A stretch of DNA of 64,000 bases from Cohnella algarum. GTDB lineage: Bacteria > Bacillota > Bacilli > Paenibacillales > Paenibacillaceae. The translations under genes were made by a program, and so were the position numbers. The stretch is taken from positions 558,001 to 622,000 of the forward strand of contig NZ_JAFHKM010000002.1 of assembly GCF_016937515.1 (NCBI RefSeq), given 5' to 3'. A model generated the notes under the pieces. The model worked only from the letters and a program-made list of their open reading frames with translations. It searched no databases and was not told the origin of the DNA. Of the stretch, positions 1 through 9,206 are shown piece after piece (position 1 is the stretch's first letter; the number at the start of each line of letters is the position of its first letter).

Positions 1-879
1 CAACAGTTCGGCCGTATCCTTCGGGAAGCAGCTTCCGCTCCAGCCGCTGGAGACCTGCAGAAATTTGTTGCCGATCCGGGAATCGAGTCCCATTCCTTTG
101 GACACGGCCGTCACGTCGGCTCCCAAAACCTCGCACAGCCGGGCGATTTCGTTGATATAGCTGATCTTCACGGCCAAAAACGCGTTCGATGCGTATTTGA
201 TCATTTCGGCGCTTTTGATATCCGTTTCGAAATAATCCGGCTTCTTGTTGTCGAGTTTGTAGTCGAATTGAAAATCGGCGCTTTTTTCGAAGTAATTTTC
301 CCGTTGGACGATTCCTTGATAAAGAGCGCTCATCATCGCCCTGGCGCGTTCGTTGTCCGCCCCGATGACGATCCGGTCGGGGAAGAACACGTCCTCCAGG
401 GCGTACCCTTCGCGCAAAAATTCGGGGTTGCTGACGACGGCAAAATGCTCGTTCGGAATCAGGCCGGAATTCTCCTCTATAATGGAGGAAACGAGATCGG
501 CCGTGCCGACGGGAACGGTCGATTTATTGACGATGACCGTAAACCGTTCGGCATTCAAATGCTTGCCGATCCCCTGCGCCGCCAGCTTGATATATTTCAG
601 ATCGGCCGTGCCGTCCGGCTTCGAAGGCGTGCCGACGCCAATGAAAACAACATCCGCCTCGCGCACGACCTCGTAATGATCGACCGCGAAAAGCGTATTG
701 CCGATGTAGGAAGAGATCAATTCGTCCAACCCCGGCTCGTAGATCGGGCTTTTCCCCGAATTGATGAGCTCCACCTTTTTCCTGTCGATATCGATCACGG
801 TCGTCTTGTGCCCAAGCGTTGCAAATGCAGCGCCCGTGACGCTCCCCACATAACCCGAACCGATGCATACGATATTCAT
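1..879 (-). CDS. UDP-glucose 6-dehydrogenase, C-terminus beyond window
   Basis: This enzyme oxidises UDP-glucose to UDP-glucuronate with two NAD+ in the cytoplasm. The ATG at 879 opens MNIVCIGSGYVG, an N-terminal Rossmann nucleotide-binding motif. Further in are GVGTPS, a VNKSTVPVGT segment and SNPEFLREG, all typical of the UDP-glucose/GDP-mannose dehydrogenase family. The catalytic cysteine lies in SGSCFPKDT, Cys at about residue 284. The window keeps 293 codons of a family of about 440, so the C-terminal UDP-binding domain is off the left edge. GGAGG sits 7-8 nt before the start. It follows the UDP-glucuronate decarboxylase gene by 28 nt in the same operon; galU makes its substrate. UDP-glucose is preferred over UDP-ManNAc as substrate because both neighbouring epimerase/decarboxylase genes use UDP-glucuronate. 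Confidence 0.9.
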   Translation of the reverse strand, partial: MNIVCIGSGYVGSVTGAAFATLGHKTTVIDIDRKKVELINSGKSPIYEPGLDELISSYIGNTLFAVDHYEVVREADVVFIGVGTPSKPDGTADLKYIKLAAQGIGKHLNAERFTVIVNKSTVPVGTADLVSSIIEENSGLIPNEHFAVVSNPEFLREGYALEDVFFPDRIVIGADNERARAMMSALYQGIVQRENYFEKSADFQFDYKLDNKKPDYFETDIKSAEMIKYASNAFLAVKISYINEIARLCEVLGADVTAVSKGMGLDSRIGNKFLQVSSGWSGSCFPKDTAELL

Positions 880-907
880 GATAAGCCTCCTTATTTTTCT
901 TTTGAAA

Positions 908-1873
908 TTAAACGTCCGCGGCCAGCAATTGCTCCCTGTATACGGAAATCGTCCGCTTCAGCCCTTCTTCCAGATCGATTTCGGGTTCCCAGTTCAACAG
1001 GCGTCTTGCTTTCTCGATGACCGGACGGCGGACCTTCGGGTCGTCCTTCGGAAGATCGTGAAACGTGATCCGGCTGGACGATTCGGCCAACCGCTTCACC
1101 GTTTGCGCCACTTCCAGAATGGTGTACTCTACGGGGTTGCCGACGTTGATGATTTCTCCGGTCGCCTGATCGGCATCCATGGCAAGCCGGAAGGCGCGAA
1201 GCGTGTCGTCCACATAGCAGAAGGAACGGGTCTGGCTGCCGTCGCCGTAGACCGTAATGTCCTGGCCGGTCAAAGCCTGGGTGACAAAGTTCGAGATGAC
1301 CCTTCCGTCGTCGTTCCGGAGGCCGGCGGAGTACGTATTGAAAATGCGCACCACCTTGGTGCTCACGCCGTAGAGCCGGTTGTACTCGTAGCAATAGACC
1401 TCGCCCAGCCTTTTCGCTTCGTCGTAGCAGGCCCGGGGCCCCCACGTATTCACGTTTCCCCGATAGTCCTCCGGTTGGGGATGAACCTCGGGATCCCCGT
1501 AAGCCTCGCTGGTGCTGGCATATAAAATTTTGGCGCCGGTCCGTTTGGCCAATTCCAGCATATTTTGCGTTCCGATCGTGTTGACGCTGATCGTTTCCAA
1601 CGAGGATGCCTGGTAAAACCGCGGAGAAGCTGGAGAGGCGAGATGGTAAATTTCCTCGACGTCCTGCAGCTCGGGCAAATCGAGCGTTTCGCGCCGGGAC
1701 ACGTCGGATTCGATAAACGAGAAGGCCGGATGACCGATCAGACCGTCCAGATTTTTGGATTTGCCCGTCGACAAATTGTCCATGCCGACGACCCGATCCC
1801 CTGCTTCGACAAGCGATTTGGCCAAATGGGAGCCCAGGAATCCCGCTGCGCCCGTAATCAATATTTTTTTCAT
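908..1873 (-). CDS. UDP-glucuronate decarboxylase (UDP-xylose synthase)
   Basis: Extended SDR enzyme of 321 aa that converts UDP-glucuronate to UDP-xylose. The N-terminus carries GAAGFLGSH for NAD binding. The signatures HLASPASPRFYQ, ASTSEAYGDPEVHPQ and GPRACYDEAKR (Tyr and Lys of the YxxxK pair) are those of the Uxs family rather than of 4-epimerases. It lies 18 nt downstream of the WecG/TagA-type transferase and 28 nt upstream of the dehydrogenase that makes its substrate. Seen: motifs and gene order. Inferred: the polymer contains xylose, or an arabinose derived from it. Confidence 0.85.
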   Translation of the reverse strand: MKKILITGAAGFLGSHLAKSLVEAGDRVVGMDNLSTGKSKNLDGLIGHPAFSFIESDVSRRETLDLPELQDVEEIYHLASPASPRFYQASSLETISVNTIGTQNMLELAKRTGAKILYASTSEAYGDPEVHPQPEDYRGNVNTWGPRACYDEAKRLGEVYCYEYNRLYGVSTKVVRIFNTYSAGLRNDDGRVISNFVTQALTGQDITVYGDGSQTRSFCYVDDTLRAFRLAMDADQATGEIINVGNPVEYTILEVAQTVKRLAESSSRITFHDLPKDDPKVRRPVIEKARRLLNWEPEIDLEEGLKRTISVYREQLLAADV

Positions 1874-1891
1874 TCGCTTTCTCCCTCCATA

Positions 1892-2698
1892 TCATCCATA
1901 GGATTCTTCCGGCTCGTCTCCGGTCGGGCCTAACGCGGATATTCGCAAAATTCCCGTCCACTGGCCGAACAACGTCAACAAATACAACGGATTTAAATAT
2001 AAATATCGTTTCCAAAGCCTTTTGGGCTCCTGGGTCAACCGGTAAAACCATTCGAGCCCTCTGCGCTGCATCCAGCCCGGAGCCTGCTTCAACGTGCCGG
2101 CATGAAAGTCGAAGGCGGCTCCCACGGCGAGAAGCGGCATGTTCAGCAGCTTCCGGTATTCGTATGCCCACACTTCCTGCCTCGGACAGCCCAATCCGAC
2201 GAAGACGATTTTGGCGCCGCTCGCGATAATTCGGGCCGCGACCTCCCGTTTTTCGATTTCGTTCAGCCTTCTGAATTTGGACGGTTCCATCCCCGCAATG
2301 ATCAGATCGGGGAATTTCTTTTTCAGGTTTGCGCTGAAGCTTTGCAGCGTTTCCAGCTTGCTGCCGTACAGATAGACCGGAAGTTTATGCCTCGCTGCGG
2401 CCTCCGCCACTTTTAACGTCAGGTCGGGACCGTAAACCCGCTCTTTCAGATTGGTCCGGTAGAGCAGATTCAGTCCCCATCTGACCGGCTGGCCGTCGGG
2501 AAGCACGAGATCGAGGCCGTTCAGCCTGCGCCGGTGAACGGGATCCAGGCGTCCGGTCATGACGCCGTGCACCGCAAGAGCCGAAACTGCAAAGGGGACG
2601 CCGCGTTCGGCCGCCGAAACGATTTTCTTGACGGCTCCTTCGTAATCCGCGGCATTGATGTTCACTCCGCCGATCGGGTATTTGCCTTTGTCGATCAT
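1892..2698 (-). CDS. WecG/TagA/CpsF-family glycosyltransferase
   Basis: GT26-family transferase of 268 aa that usually adds the second sugar to an undecaprenyl-diphosphate-linked sugar on the inner face of the membrane. Family motifs are visible: [16 protein letters not shown] and [11 protein letters not shown]. The ATG at 2698 is chosen because it overlaps the upstream stop in an ATGA junction and begins [11 protein letters not shown]; the longer open frame upstream reads through the preceding gene. The exact donor (ManNAc, ManNAcA, glucose or other) cannot be read from the sequence. Confidence 0.85.
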   Translation of the reverse strand: MIDKGKYPIGGVNINAADYEGAVKKIVSAAERGVPFAVSALAVHGVMTGRLDPVHRRRLNGLDLVLPDGQPVRWGLNLLYRTNLKERVYGPDLTLKVAEAAARHKLPVYLYGSKLETLQSFSANLKKKFPDLIIAGMEPSKFRRLNEIEKREVAARIIASGAKIVFVGLGCPRQEVWAYEYRKLLNMPLLAVGAAFDFHAGTLKQAPGWMQRRGLEWFYRLTQEPKRLWKRYLYLNPLYLLTLFGQWTGILRISALGPTGDEPEESYG

Positions 2699-3774
2699 AC
2701 CGTGACTCTCCAGCGCTCTTTGTTTTCTTCGAAGATGCCTTCGATGATCAGCCGAATATGGTTGAACTGCTGCTTCCATTCCGGGTAGTGCGATTGAAAC
2801 TTCGTCAAGTCCGAAACGTACCATTGGTGGTCGCCCGCGCGGGCCGTGTCCACGTACTGGTAGCTCAGCTTTCTTCCGCTGATTTCTTCGGTCAATTGAA
2901 TCGCTTCGAGCATCGACACGTTCGACGCGATTCCTCCGCCCAGATTGTAAACTTCCCCGCCGCGGCGCGGCCGTTCGAAGAAAGCATGGAAGGCCGAAAT
3001 CACGTCGCTGGAATGGATGACATCGCGCACTTGCTTGCCTTTATAGCCGAAGATCGTATAAGGCGTGCCGGTCATGACGCATTTGACCAAATAATTGATG
3101 AAGCCGTGAAGCTGAACCCCCGATTGCTTCGAGCCGCTAAGCACGCCGCCCCGGAAGCAAACGGTCTTCATATTGAAATACCGGCCGTATTCCTGCACCA
3201 GCACGTCGGCCGCGAGCTTGGAGGCGCCGAACAGGGAATGCATGCTTTGATCGACGCTCATTTCCTCAGAAATGCCGTTCTCGAACGGGTGGCCGGCCGC
3301 CACTTCCCAGCGCGTATCACTTTCGACGAGGGGCAGCGTATTCGGCCGGTCTCCGTACACCTTGTTCGTGGACGTAAAGATGAATACGGCCTCGGGGCAA
3401 TGCTGCCTCGTCGCTTCGAGCAGGTTCAGCGTGCCGTTCGCATTCACCCCGAAATCCGTGAACGGATCGCGGGCGGCCCAATCGTGGGAGGGTTGGGCGG
3501 CGGTATGAATAATGAGGGAAATATCGCTTCCGTACTTCGCAAAAAGCTCGTTGACGCCTTCCTGATTGCGGATATCGATATTGTAGTGCTCGTATTTGGA
3601 GCCGAGGGTTGCCTCCAGCCGCTGCCGATTCCACACGGTCGAGCCTTCCGCGCCGAAAAACGTTTCCCGCATGTTGTTGTCGATTCCGATGACCTTGTAT
3701 CCCGCTTTCGTGTAAAACTCCGTCGCTTCCGAGCCGATCAGGCCGGCCGATCCCGTAATGATGACGATGGACAT
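2695..3774 (-). CDS. NAD-dependent epimerase, CDP-paratose/tyvelose 2-epimerase-like
   Basis: Extended SDR of 359 aa. The NAD motif GSAGLIGSE is near residue 8. The segments [17 protein letters not shown] and STNKVYGD match the CDP-paratose 2-epimerase-like subfamily. The usual YxxxK pair appears as Phe-Gly-Ala-Ser-Lys, so Phe replaces the general-acid Tyr; I believe this is a subfamily trait but cannot verify it here. The ATG at 3774 has AGGAGGAG nine nt upstream. The gene overlaps the next by 4 nt. No CDP-sugar synthase is in the window, so a different nucleotide sugar may be the real substrate. Confidence 0.7.
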   Translation of the reverse strand: MSIVIITGSAGLIGSEATEFYTKAGYKVIGIDNNMRETFFGAEGSTVWNRQRLEATLGSKYEHYNIDIRNQEGVNELFAKYGSDISLIIHTAAQPSHDWAARDPFTDFGVNANGTLNLLEATRQHCPEAVFIFTSTNKVYGDRPNTLPLVESDTRWEVAAGHPFENGISEEMSVDQSMHSLFGASKLAADVLVQEYGRYFNMKTVCFRGGVLSGSKQSGVQLHGFINYLVKCVMTGTPYTIFGYKGKQVRDVIHSSDVISAFHAFFERPRRGGEVYNLGGGIASNVSMLEAIQLTEEISGRKLSYQYVDTARAGDHQWYVSDLTKFQSHYPEWKQQFNHIRLIIEGIFEENKERWRVTV

Positions 3775-3791
3775 GATGGTTCTCCTCCTGT

Positions 3792-4984
3792 TTATTGGCT
3801 TTTTTTAAGTTTTTTCGGGTAATGGGTCAAAACGCGATCGTAAATGTTCATGAGCAGGTCGTAATGCCGCTCCGCCGTATACTTGTTTTCAAATTCCTTT
3901 CGGGCATTTGTTCGCATACGTCGCAGCTTTTCCTCGTCGCTCAGCAGCGCGTCAAGTTTCATGGCCAAATCCGAAGCGTTTCCCGGCTCGAAGTAGCTTC
4001 CCGTCACCCCGTCGCGGACGATGCTCTCCATCGCTCCCAATTTCGAAGCCACGACCGGAGTGCCTTTCGCGTAGGCTTCGATGATCGTCCTCGGCAGCCC
4101 CTCGTACCAAACGGACGGAAAAACGAGCAGCCTTGCTTCCCCCATCACATCGTAAACTTCTTCGATCGATTTGGAGCCGACATACTCGATATTCGGATTC
4201 GTTTCGGCCGCCTGAAGCGCTAGTTCGGTGAGCGGCCCGTCGCCGGCGATTTTTAACCGGATCGGGTTTTTCAGCAGCTTCCATGCGGCCAGCAGCGTAT
4301 CGATTCCTTTTTCCGGGGACAATCTGCCGACGTACAATACATAGTCGCCTTCGCCGCTTCCCTCGCCCGGATCGGGCACGAAATTCGGCTTCACCGCAAT
4401 CCGGTCGGATGGAATGCCCCCTTGGATCAGCTTGTCGCGGGCGAATTCCGTCAACGCCACGTACATATCCACTTTATCCCGCCAGGTTCCCAAAGCGCGG
4501 TGCGTCGTCAACATCGCCGCGATCGTCGCGCTTCCCGCCAGGCTTTCCTTGTAGCATTTGTTTTTGACGCCCGGCCACGGCACGAACTTCCCCATGCAAT
4601 CCTCGCAAACCCGGCCTTCGCGGAAAAACAGCGCGTTGGGGCATAGCAGCCGGTAGTTCCTGATGTTCTGGATGACCGGAACGCCCATTTCGTTGGCAAC
4701 GTAATAGATGGAAGGCGAGATGAGGGGAAACGTGTTCTCGCATTCGATCAGATCGATCCGCTGTTCGGTCAGCAATTTTTTGAAATATTTGGAGGTTTCT
4801 TTCGACCAGATCGTTTTCGCGGCCGTGCGGATTTTTCCCAGCTGCTCGATTCTCGTATTCGATTCCGTATGAATGACGACGTGGTGCCCCTTATCCTTCA
4901 AAAGCTTGTTCTTGGCGGCGAACGAGCCGTCCTCTCCCCCCGAATCAAATACGTATTGTGAATCGACAAAATCTTAAGGGGCAT
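3792..4984 (-). pseudogene. Glycosyltransferase family 4, frameshifted at a G6 run
   Basis: The 5' part starts at ATG 4984 (MPLKILSIHNTYLIRG), overlapping the upstream epimerase stop by 11 nt. It then leaves frame at a run of six G on the coding strand (C6 at 4936-4941) and stops shortly after. The rest of the protein is open in another frame down to 3792, with YRLLCPNALFF, YVGRLSPEKGID and the donor-binding segment SVWYEGLPRTIIEAY. One extra G in the run restores I-R-G-G-E-D-G-S and a continuous protein of about 397 aa, normal for GT4. This is a true mutation, a phase-variable tract, or a sequencing error. The 3' open frame alone (ATG 4901, 369 aa) would lack the first Rossmann strand and is unlikely to be active. 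Confidence 0.8.
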
Positions 4985-5948
4985 AATTGACCACTCCGTG
5001 CTTTTCGACGTACCACTCGACGAATTTGGCGATTCCGTCCTTGATGTTCGTGCGGGGAGCGTAATGAAGCAGACGGGAGGCTTTGCCGATGTCCGCATAC
5101 GTTTGGGGAACGTCTCCTAACTGATGGTCATGCTGCTCGATCAACGCTTTTTTTCCGCATGCTTCTTCAAGGGTGCGGATAAGCTCATTCAGGGTGACCG
5201 AATCGTTATTCCCCAGATTAATGACCTCGTATAACGATTGATCGTAATCCATGGCATGGCGAATGCCCGAAACGATGTCCTCGATGTAGGTGTAATCCCG
5301 ACGGGTTTCTCCGTTGCCGAACTTCGGAATCGGTCTGCCTTCGAACAAGCAGCGCGTAAATTTATGTATGGCCAGATCGGGGCGCTGTCTCGGACCGTAA
5401 ACGGTAAAGAAACGCAGGGCAACGAACCGGATGTTATACAGGGAACTGTAGACATGGCCCAGCAGTTCGCCGCTTACCTTCGTGCTTGCGTAAGGACTGA
5501 TCGGGTTCAGGACATCATCGTCCTCGCGCCAGGGGACGTTCGGATTCACGCCGTACACGCTGCTCGACGATCCGAAGACGAACTGGGGAACTCCCCGCGT
5601 CCTGGCCCACTCGAGAAGCCGCTGCGTCCCTTCGACGTTCGTCCGGTAATAGCCGACCGGATCTTCGATGCTCGGACGGACGCCTGCTTTTGCCGCCAAG
5701 TGAACGATAACGTCGTAAGGGGCGTCCAGCTCGCTGCCGATTTGATCCAGCTGCAATAAATCGCCTTTCACGAATCGGAAATTTTCGTGCTTCAGCGCCT
5801 TCTCCATATTGCTCTCTTTAATGGACGAATCGTAGAACGGATCCCAATTGTCGAGGCAAGTGACCTCCCAGCCGCCTTCGTCCAGCAAGGCTTCAATCAA
5901 ATGACTCCCGATAAACCCGCTGCCTCCCGTAATAAGCGCTCTTTTCAA
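4974..5948 (-). CDS. UDP-glucuronate 4-epimerase
   Basis: Extended SDR of 324 aa that interconverts UDP-glucuronate and UDP-galacturonate. It begins MKRALITGGSGFIGSH. The segment LDNWDPFYDSSIKESN is typical of the CapI/LspL glucuronate epimerases, and SSSVYGVNPNVPW, YASTK and RFFTVYGPRQRPD follow in family order. The start is TTG at 5948, supported by GAGGAGG nine nt upstream. It follows the initiating sugar transferase by 83 nt, and its stop lies inside the next gene. Together with the dehydrogenase at 1-879 it implies galacturonic acid in the exopolysaccharide. Confidence 0.85.
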   Translation of the reverse strand: MKRALITGGSGFIGSHLIEALLDEGGWEVTCLDNWDPFYDSSIKESNMEKALKHENFRFVKGDLLQLDQIGSELDAPYDVIVHLAAKAGVRPSIEDPVGYYRTNVEGTQRLLEWARTRGVPQFVFGSSSSVYGVNPNVPWREDDDVLNPISPYASTKVSGELLGHVYSSLYNIRFVALRFFTVYGPRQRPDLAIHKFTRCLFEGRPIPKFGNGETRRDYTYIEDIVSGIRHAMDYDQSLYEVINLGNNDSVTLNELIRTLEEACGKKALIEQHDHQLGDVPQTYADIGKASRLLHYAPRTNIKDGIAKFVEWYVEKHGVVNYAP

Positions 5949-6031
5949 ATCGATACGCCTCCTCTAGGCTTGATTTTATTGGTCTTTCAGCACGCCTCCG
6001 TGCGCAGGGGAGCAGCTAATGAAGGCAGCTA

Positions 6032-6682
6032 TTAATAGGTATTGCTTTTAAAAATAACCTTGACGGTTCGAAAAATGATTTTCAGGTCCATCGCGAAAGA
6101 GATTTGATCGATATAATAAAAATCATGATGCAAATTTTCGTGGATCGGCTTTTTCCGGTCCTCGCTCGTCTGCCAAAGCCCCGTTATCCCGGGCTTGACC
6201 AGAAAGCGATAGTAATCCTGATTCGAAAAATGGGCCTCGACGATCGATCTCTGCTCCGGACGCGGGCCGATAAAGCTCATGTTTCCCTTCAAAATGTTGA
6301 AAAGCTGCGGCAGCTCGTCAAGACTTGTTTTCCGGAGGAACCGGCCGACTCTCGTGATCCGCGGGTCGTTCCCCCTTTCCGGAGAACGCCCCTGCATGGG
6401 GACGTCGGCATACATCGTCCGAAACTTATAAATCGTAAACACTTTTCCTCCGGCGCCGATCCGCTCTTGCCTGAAAATTCCGTTCCCCTTCGAATCAAGC
6501 CGGATAAGCACATAGATGAGCGCTAGCAGCGGGGAAAGAACGACGATGAGCACAAAGCCGAGTACTCTATCCAAAGCGGGCTTGACGATTTTACAGTACG
6601 TTTTATTCGTCGGATGAATCCTTGGCAGCTCGAGAGGCAGATCCGAGGGATGCAACGGGGATGAATTTTTCAAGATTTCCAT
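6032..6682 (-). CDS. Undecaprenyl-phosphate sugar phosphotransferase (initiating)
   Basis: Small bacterial sugar transferase (PF02397 type, 216 aa) that transfers a sugar-1-phosphate to undecaprenyl phosphate and starts repeat-unit assembly. One membrane-inserting hydrophobic helix is at about residues 37-60 (VLGFVLIVVLSPLLALIYVL). It is followed by the cytosolic catalytic core with KFRTMY, TSLDELPQLFNILKG and FIGPRPE, containing the Asp-Glu pair. The long N-terminal four-helix domain of WbaP/CpsE proteins is absent, so this is the minimal monotopic form. The first sugar is not predictable. Confidence 0.88.
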   Translation of the reverse strand: MEILKNSSPLHPSDLPLELPRIHPTNKTYCKIVKPALDRVLGFVLIVVLSPLLALIYVLIRLDSKGNGIFRQERIGAGGKVFTIYKFRTMYADVPMQGRSPERGNDPRITRVGRFLRKTSLDELPQLFNILKGNMSFIGPRPEQRSIVEAHFSNQDYYRFLVKPGITGLWQTSEDRKKPIHENLHHDFYYIDQISFAMDLKIIFRTVKVIFKSNTY

Positions 6683-6712
6683 TGCCGCAATTACCCTCCC
6701 TTCTAACGATGG

Positions 6713-7954
6713 TTAAACGACAAACGCTTTTTCGAGCTCCTCCAATTCCGAATCCTTTGCGCCTGCCGGTTCGGAAATCCGTTCCTCTCCGAGGAGCAGC
6801 CCGATTAATCGATCCAGGTCCTCGTCCTGCTTGCTGGAGACGGCTTCGTACACTTCCCTTCCTCTTCTGGCGTACGCTTCGCGAATGTCCGAATCGAACA
6901 GGACGCTGATGATTCTGTTTTTCATCTCCTCGATGCTGAACGGGTTGAAATAGATGACCCCGTCGCGGCAAACCTCGGAAATGGAGGTGATGGAGGAGGC
7001 GATCACCGGCGTTTCGTGCCGCATTCCTTCGAGCGGAGGATAGCCGAATCCTTCGTTAAGCGTCGGATAAACGAAACAGAAGGCCTGACGGTAGAAAAAA
7101 TCGAGCTGTTCCGAGCTTACGTAATCCAGGAACACGAATTGCTCCGGATTTCGGATGGCTTTTTTGTACATGTCGCTATTTTTCACGCCAAGAACGACCG
7201 TTTTGACATTCGTCCGGAACGCGCCGTAAATTTCATCGAGAGCCCGAGTCGCCCTGTATCCGTTCTTCAGCCATCGGTTGCCGCTGATCAGCAAAAAATA
7301 GCCGCGCGGCTCGACGCCATACGGCGACAAATCGAAAAACTTGTCGCTTTCCTCGGTTTTTCGGGGACTGTACATGACCTTCACGTTCGAGGCGTCGAAC
7401 TCGGGAAAATAGTTGATCAAGCTGTATTTCGTATGGAAGGAAGGCACGACGATTTCGAGCGGGGCTTTCGACTTCAACAGTTTCTCGATCTGTTCTTTTT
7501 TGTGCCGGACGTAAGAAGCTCCGAACAAGCTTTTCAGAACGAACTTCATTTTTTCGGAAACGCCCTGGCGATACTTGCCTTCGTAGCGGTCGGTCGGAAG
7601 CTCGATTTCTCGCAGCCCGTGAATCGTATAAATCAGTTTGACGTCCGCCCGCTCGATCTTAAGATCGTGGTACCGATAAGGCAGGGCGCTGTAAAAGACG
7701 GAATAGTTCCCCTTGTTCAGCAAGCCCGACAGTTCCTCGTTCGTGCTGAGCGCGATCAGCTCGAGACGGTTGCGTTCCACCAGGCCGCGAATTTCCTCGT
7801 CCAATTCCAATCCGCTGTCGTAAAAGCAGGCCAGGCTGCCGGCGTCGGCTTTGGCGACAAGATGCTTGAATACGATTTTCGCGTACTCCCCGCCCCCGTG
7901 AAATTTCGATTCTCCGCAAGGCTGGGTCGCGATCAGATCAAACAATAGTTTCAT
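6713..7954 (-). CDS. Glycosyltransferase (GT-B fold, GT4-like)
   Basis: Cytosolic transferase of 413 aa for repeat-unit assembly. The C-terminal donor domain shows LLISGNRWLKNGYRA and then PTLNEGFGYPPLEGM, the EX7E-type motif of retaining GT4 enzymes, followed by TPVIASSITSISEVC. The N-terminus MKLLFDLIATQ includes a HGGGEYAK loop. GAGGGTGA lies 8 nt before ATG 7954. The start lies 17 nt inside the flippase gene, showing tight coupling. The last 25 residues are acidic and look like a tail outside the fold. Confidence 0.8.
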   Translation of the reverse strand: MKLLFDLIATQPCGESKFHGGGEYAKIVFKHLVAKADAGSLACFYDSGLELDEEIRGLVERNRLELIALSTNEELSGLLNKGNYSVFYSALPYRYHDLKIERADVKLIYTIHGLREIELPTDRYEGKYRQGVSEKMKFVLKSLFGASYVRHKKEQIEKLLKSKAPLEIVVPSFHTKYSLINYFPEFDASNVKVMYSPRKTEESDKFFDLSPYGVEPRGYFLLISGNRWLKNGYRATRALDEIYGAFRTNVKTVVLGVKNSDMYKKAIRNPEQFVFLDYVSSEQLDFFYRQAFCFVYPTLNEGFGYPPLEGMRHETPVIASSITSISEVCRDGVIYFNPFSIEEMKNRIISVLFDSDIREAYARRGREVYEAVSSKQDEDLDRLIGLLLGEERISEPAGAKDSELEELEKAFVV

Positions 7955-9206
7955 GCAAAATCACCCTCTCTCGATTCGACACCTTCCGCATTTTGGAGGT
8001 GATGAGCCGCAAAGCGATCCATTGCGCGACCAACCGCGCGAAGCTTGACACCACCAGGGAGTAAGCGGCTCCTTCCACCCCGTAGGCCGGCACCAAAAAA
8101 AAGCAGGAGACGATGACGGCCGCGGTCCAAATCAGGCCCAAATAGGGCTGAACGCCGAATTTTTTCGTCGCGGAAAGCCCGTAGCCCCCGAATACCGCAA
8201 CGTAATCGATCAGACCCGCTACCGTGACGATGAGGAATACGGTCGAATACTGCGCATACTCCGCGGTGTACAGGAGCGCAAGGATCGTCTTGCCGGCGAC
8301 CGCGGCCGCGGCAATGCCCAGAAGCCCCAACGCCAATCCCAGTCCCATCAGCTTGTACGTGAGCCGGTAAAAATGCCCGAACTCCTTATCGTCCAGGCTT
8401 TTCGCCAAACGAAACGTCGCCGCCTGCCCTAAAGCGGAAACGACCGTGCTGCCCGCAACCAGAAGGTAGGAAACAGCGGTAAACAGCCCCAATTGCTCGA
8501 CTCCGACCGAACGCTCGATGAAAAATCGGGGTATATTCGTGTTCAGCGAAGTCAGCATAAACACGATTCCCAGCGGCAAGCAGATTTTTACGACCCGGAG
8601 GCACTCTTTCCACCGAATTCGGGGAAATACGGCCTCGTAGCGTTTCGTTTTCGGCAGATCGTAAATGAACAGGGAGATCAGCCAGGAAACCATCCATCCG
8701 AACGCGGCCCACACGAGACTGCCGCTCGTTTGCAGGATCGCGGCGAATACCGGAATCGCGATCGTGCCCTTGATGATTTTCGAGATGGCCAGCGCTCTCA
8801 TGTTCTCATGCTTTTGAAAGACGCCATGACTTACGTCGCTTGCGCTTTCCACCGCTTTGGCCAACAAGACGAACCCGAGGACCATTGCCGTTTCGGAATC
8901 GTAGCCGAACGCGAACACGGCGATAAGCGCCAGCAGAACGGAAACGACGATCGTAAGCAAACGAAGGCCCATCAAGTCCCGGAACAGATATTGATTCTGC
9001 GTATCGGTCGCTTGAACGACCCGAAGCTGGAGGTTGGTCAGCGTCATGATCGGCGTGACGATGGCAAGGCAGATCGAAAATTGACCGACCATCGCGGCGG
9101 ACCCGAACTTGGCGATAACGACCAGAAGCAGCCATTGCGCTGCGGCGAAATACACATTTCCGATCAAGCTCCAGGACAAGCTTCGCCGCAAAGAGCCGAA
9201 CTTCAT
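7938..9206 (-). CDS. Wzx-like polysaccharide flippase
   Basis: Integral membrane protein of 422 aa with about 12 hydrophobic segments along its whole length, matching the Wzx/MATE-like polysaccharide export family (PF01943/PF13440). It is expected to flip lipid-linked repeat units to the outer face of the membrane. The basic N-terminus MKFGSLRRSLSWSLIGN is typical. Its ATG overlaps the manC stop in ATGA at 9203-9206. No Wzy polymerase is seen in the window, so one should lie past the left edge if this is a complete Wzx/Wzy system. Confidence 0.8.
   Translation of the reverse strand: MKFGSLRRSLSWSLIGNVYFAAAQWLLLVVIAKFGSAAMVGQFSICLAIVTPIMTLTNLQLRVVQATDTQNQYLFRDLMGLRLLTIVVSVLLALIAVFAFGYDSETAMVLGFVLLAKAVESASDVSHGVFQKHENMRALAISKIIKGTIAIPVFAAILQTSGSLVWAAFGWMVSWLISLFIYDLPKTKRYEAVFPRIRWKECLRVVKICLPLGIVFMLTSLNTNIPRFFIERSVGVEQLGLFTAVSYLLVAGSTVVSALGQAATFRLAKSLDDKEFGHFYRLTYKLMGLGLALGLLGIAAAAVAGKTILALLYTAEYAQYSTVFLIVTVAGLIDYVAVFGGYGLSATKKFGVQPYLGLIWTAAVIVSCFFLVPAYGVEGAAYSLVVSSFARLVAQWIALRLITSKMRKVSNRERVILHETIV

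Noticed and set aside
4898..5098. Separate small gene (66 codons) upstream of the glycosyltransferase
   Set aside because: Its last part is the missing N-terminus of the frameshifted glycosyltransferase, and the rest is out-of-frame epimerase sequence.
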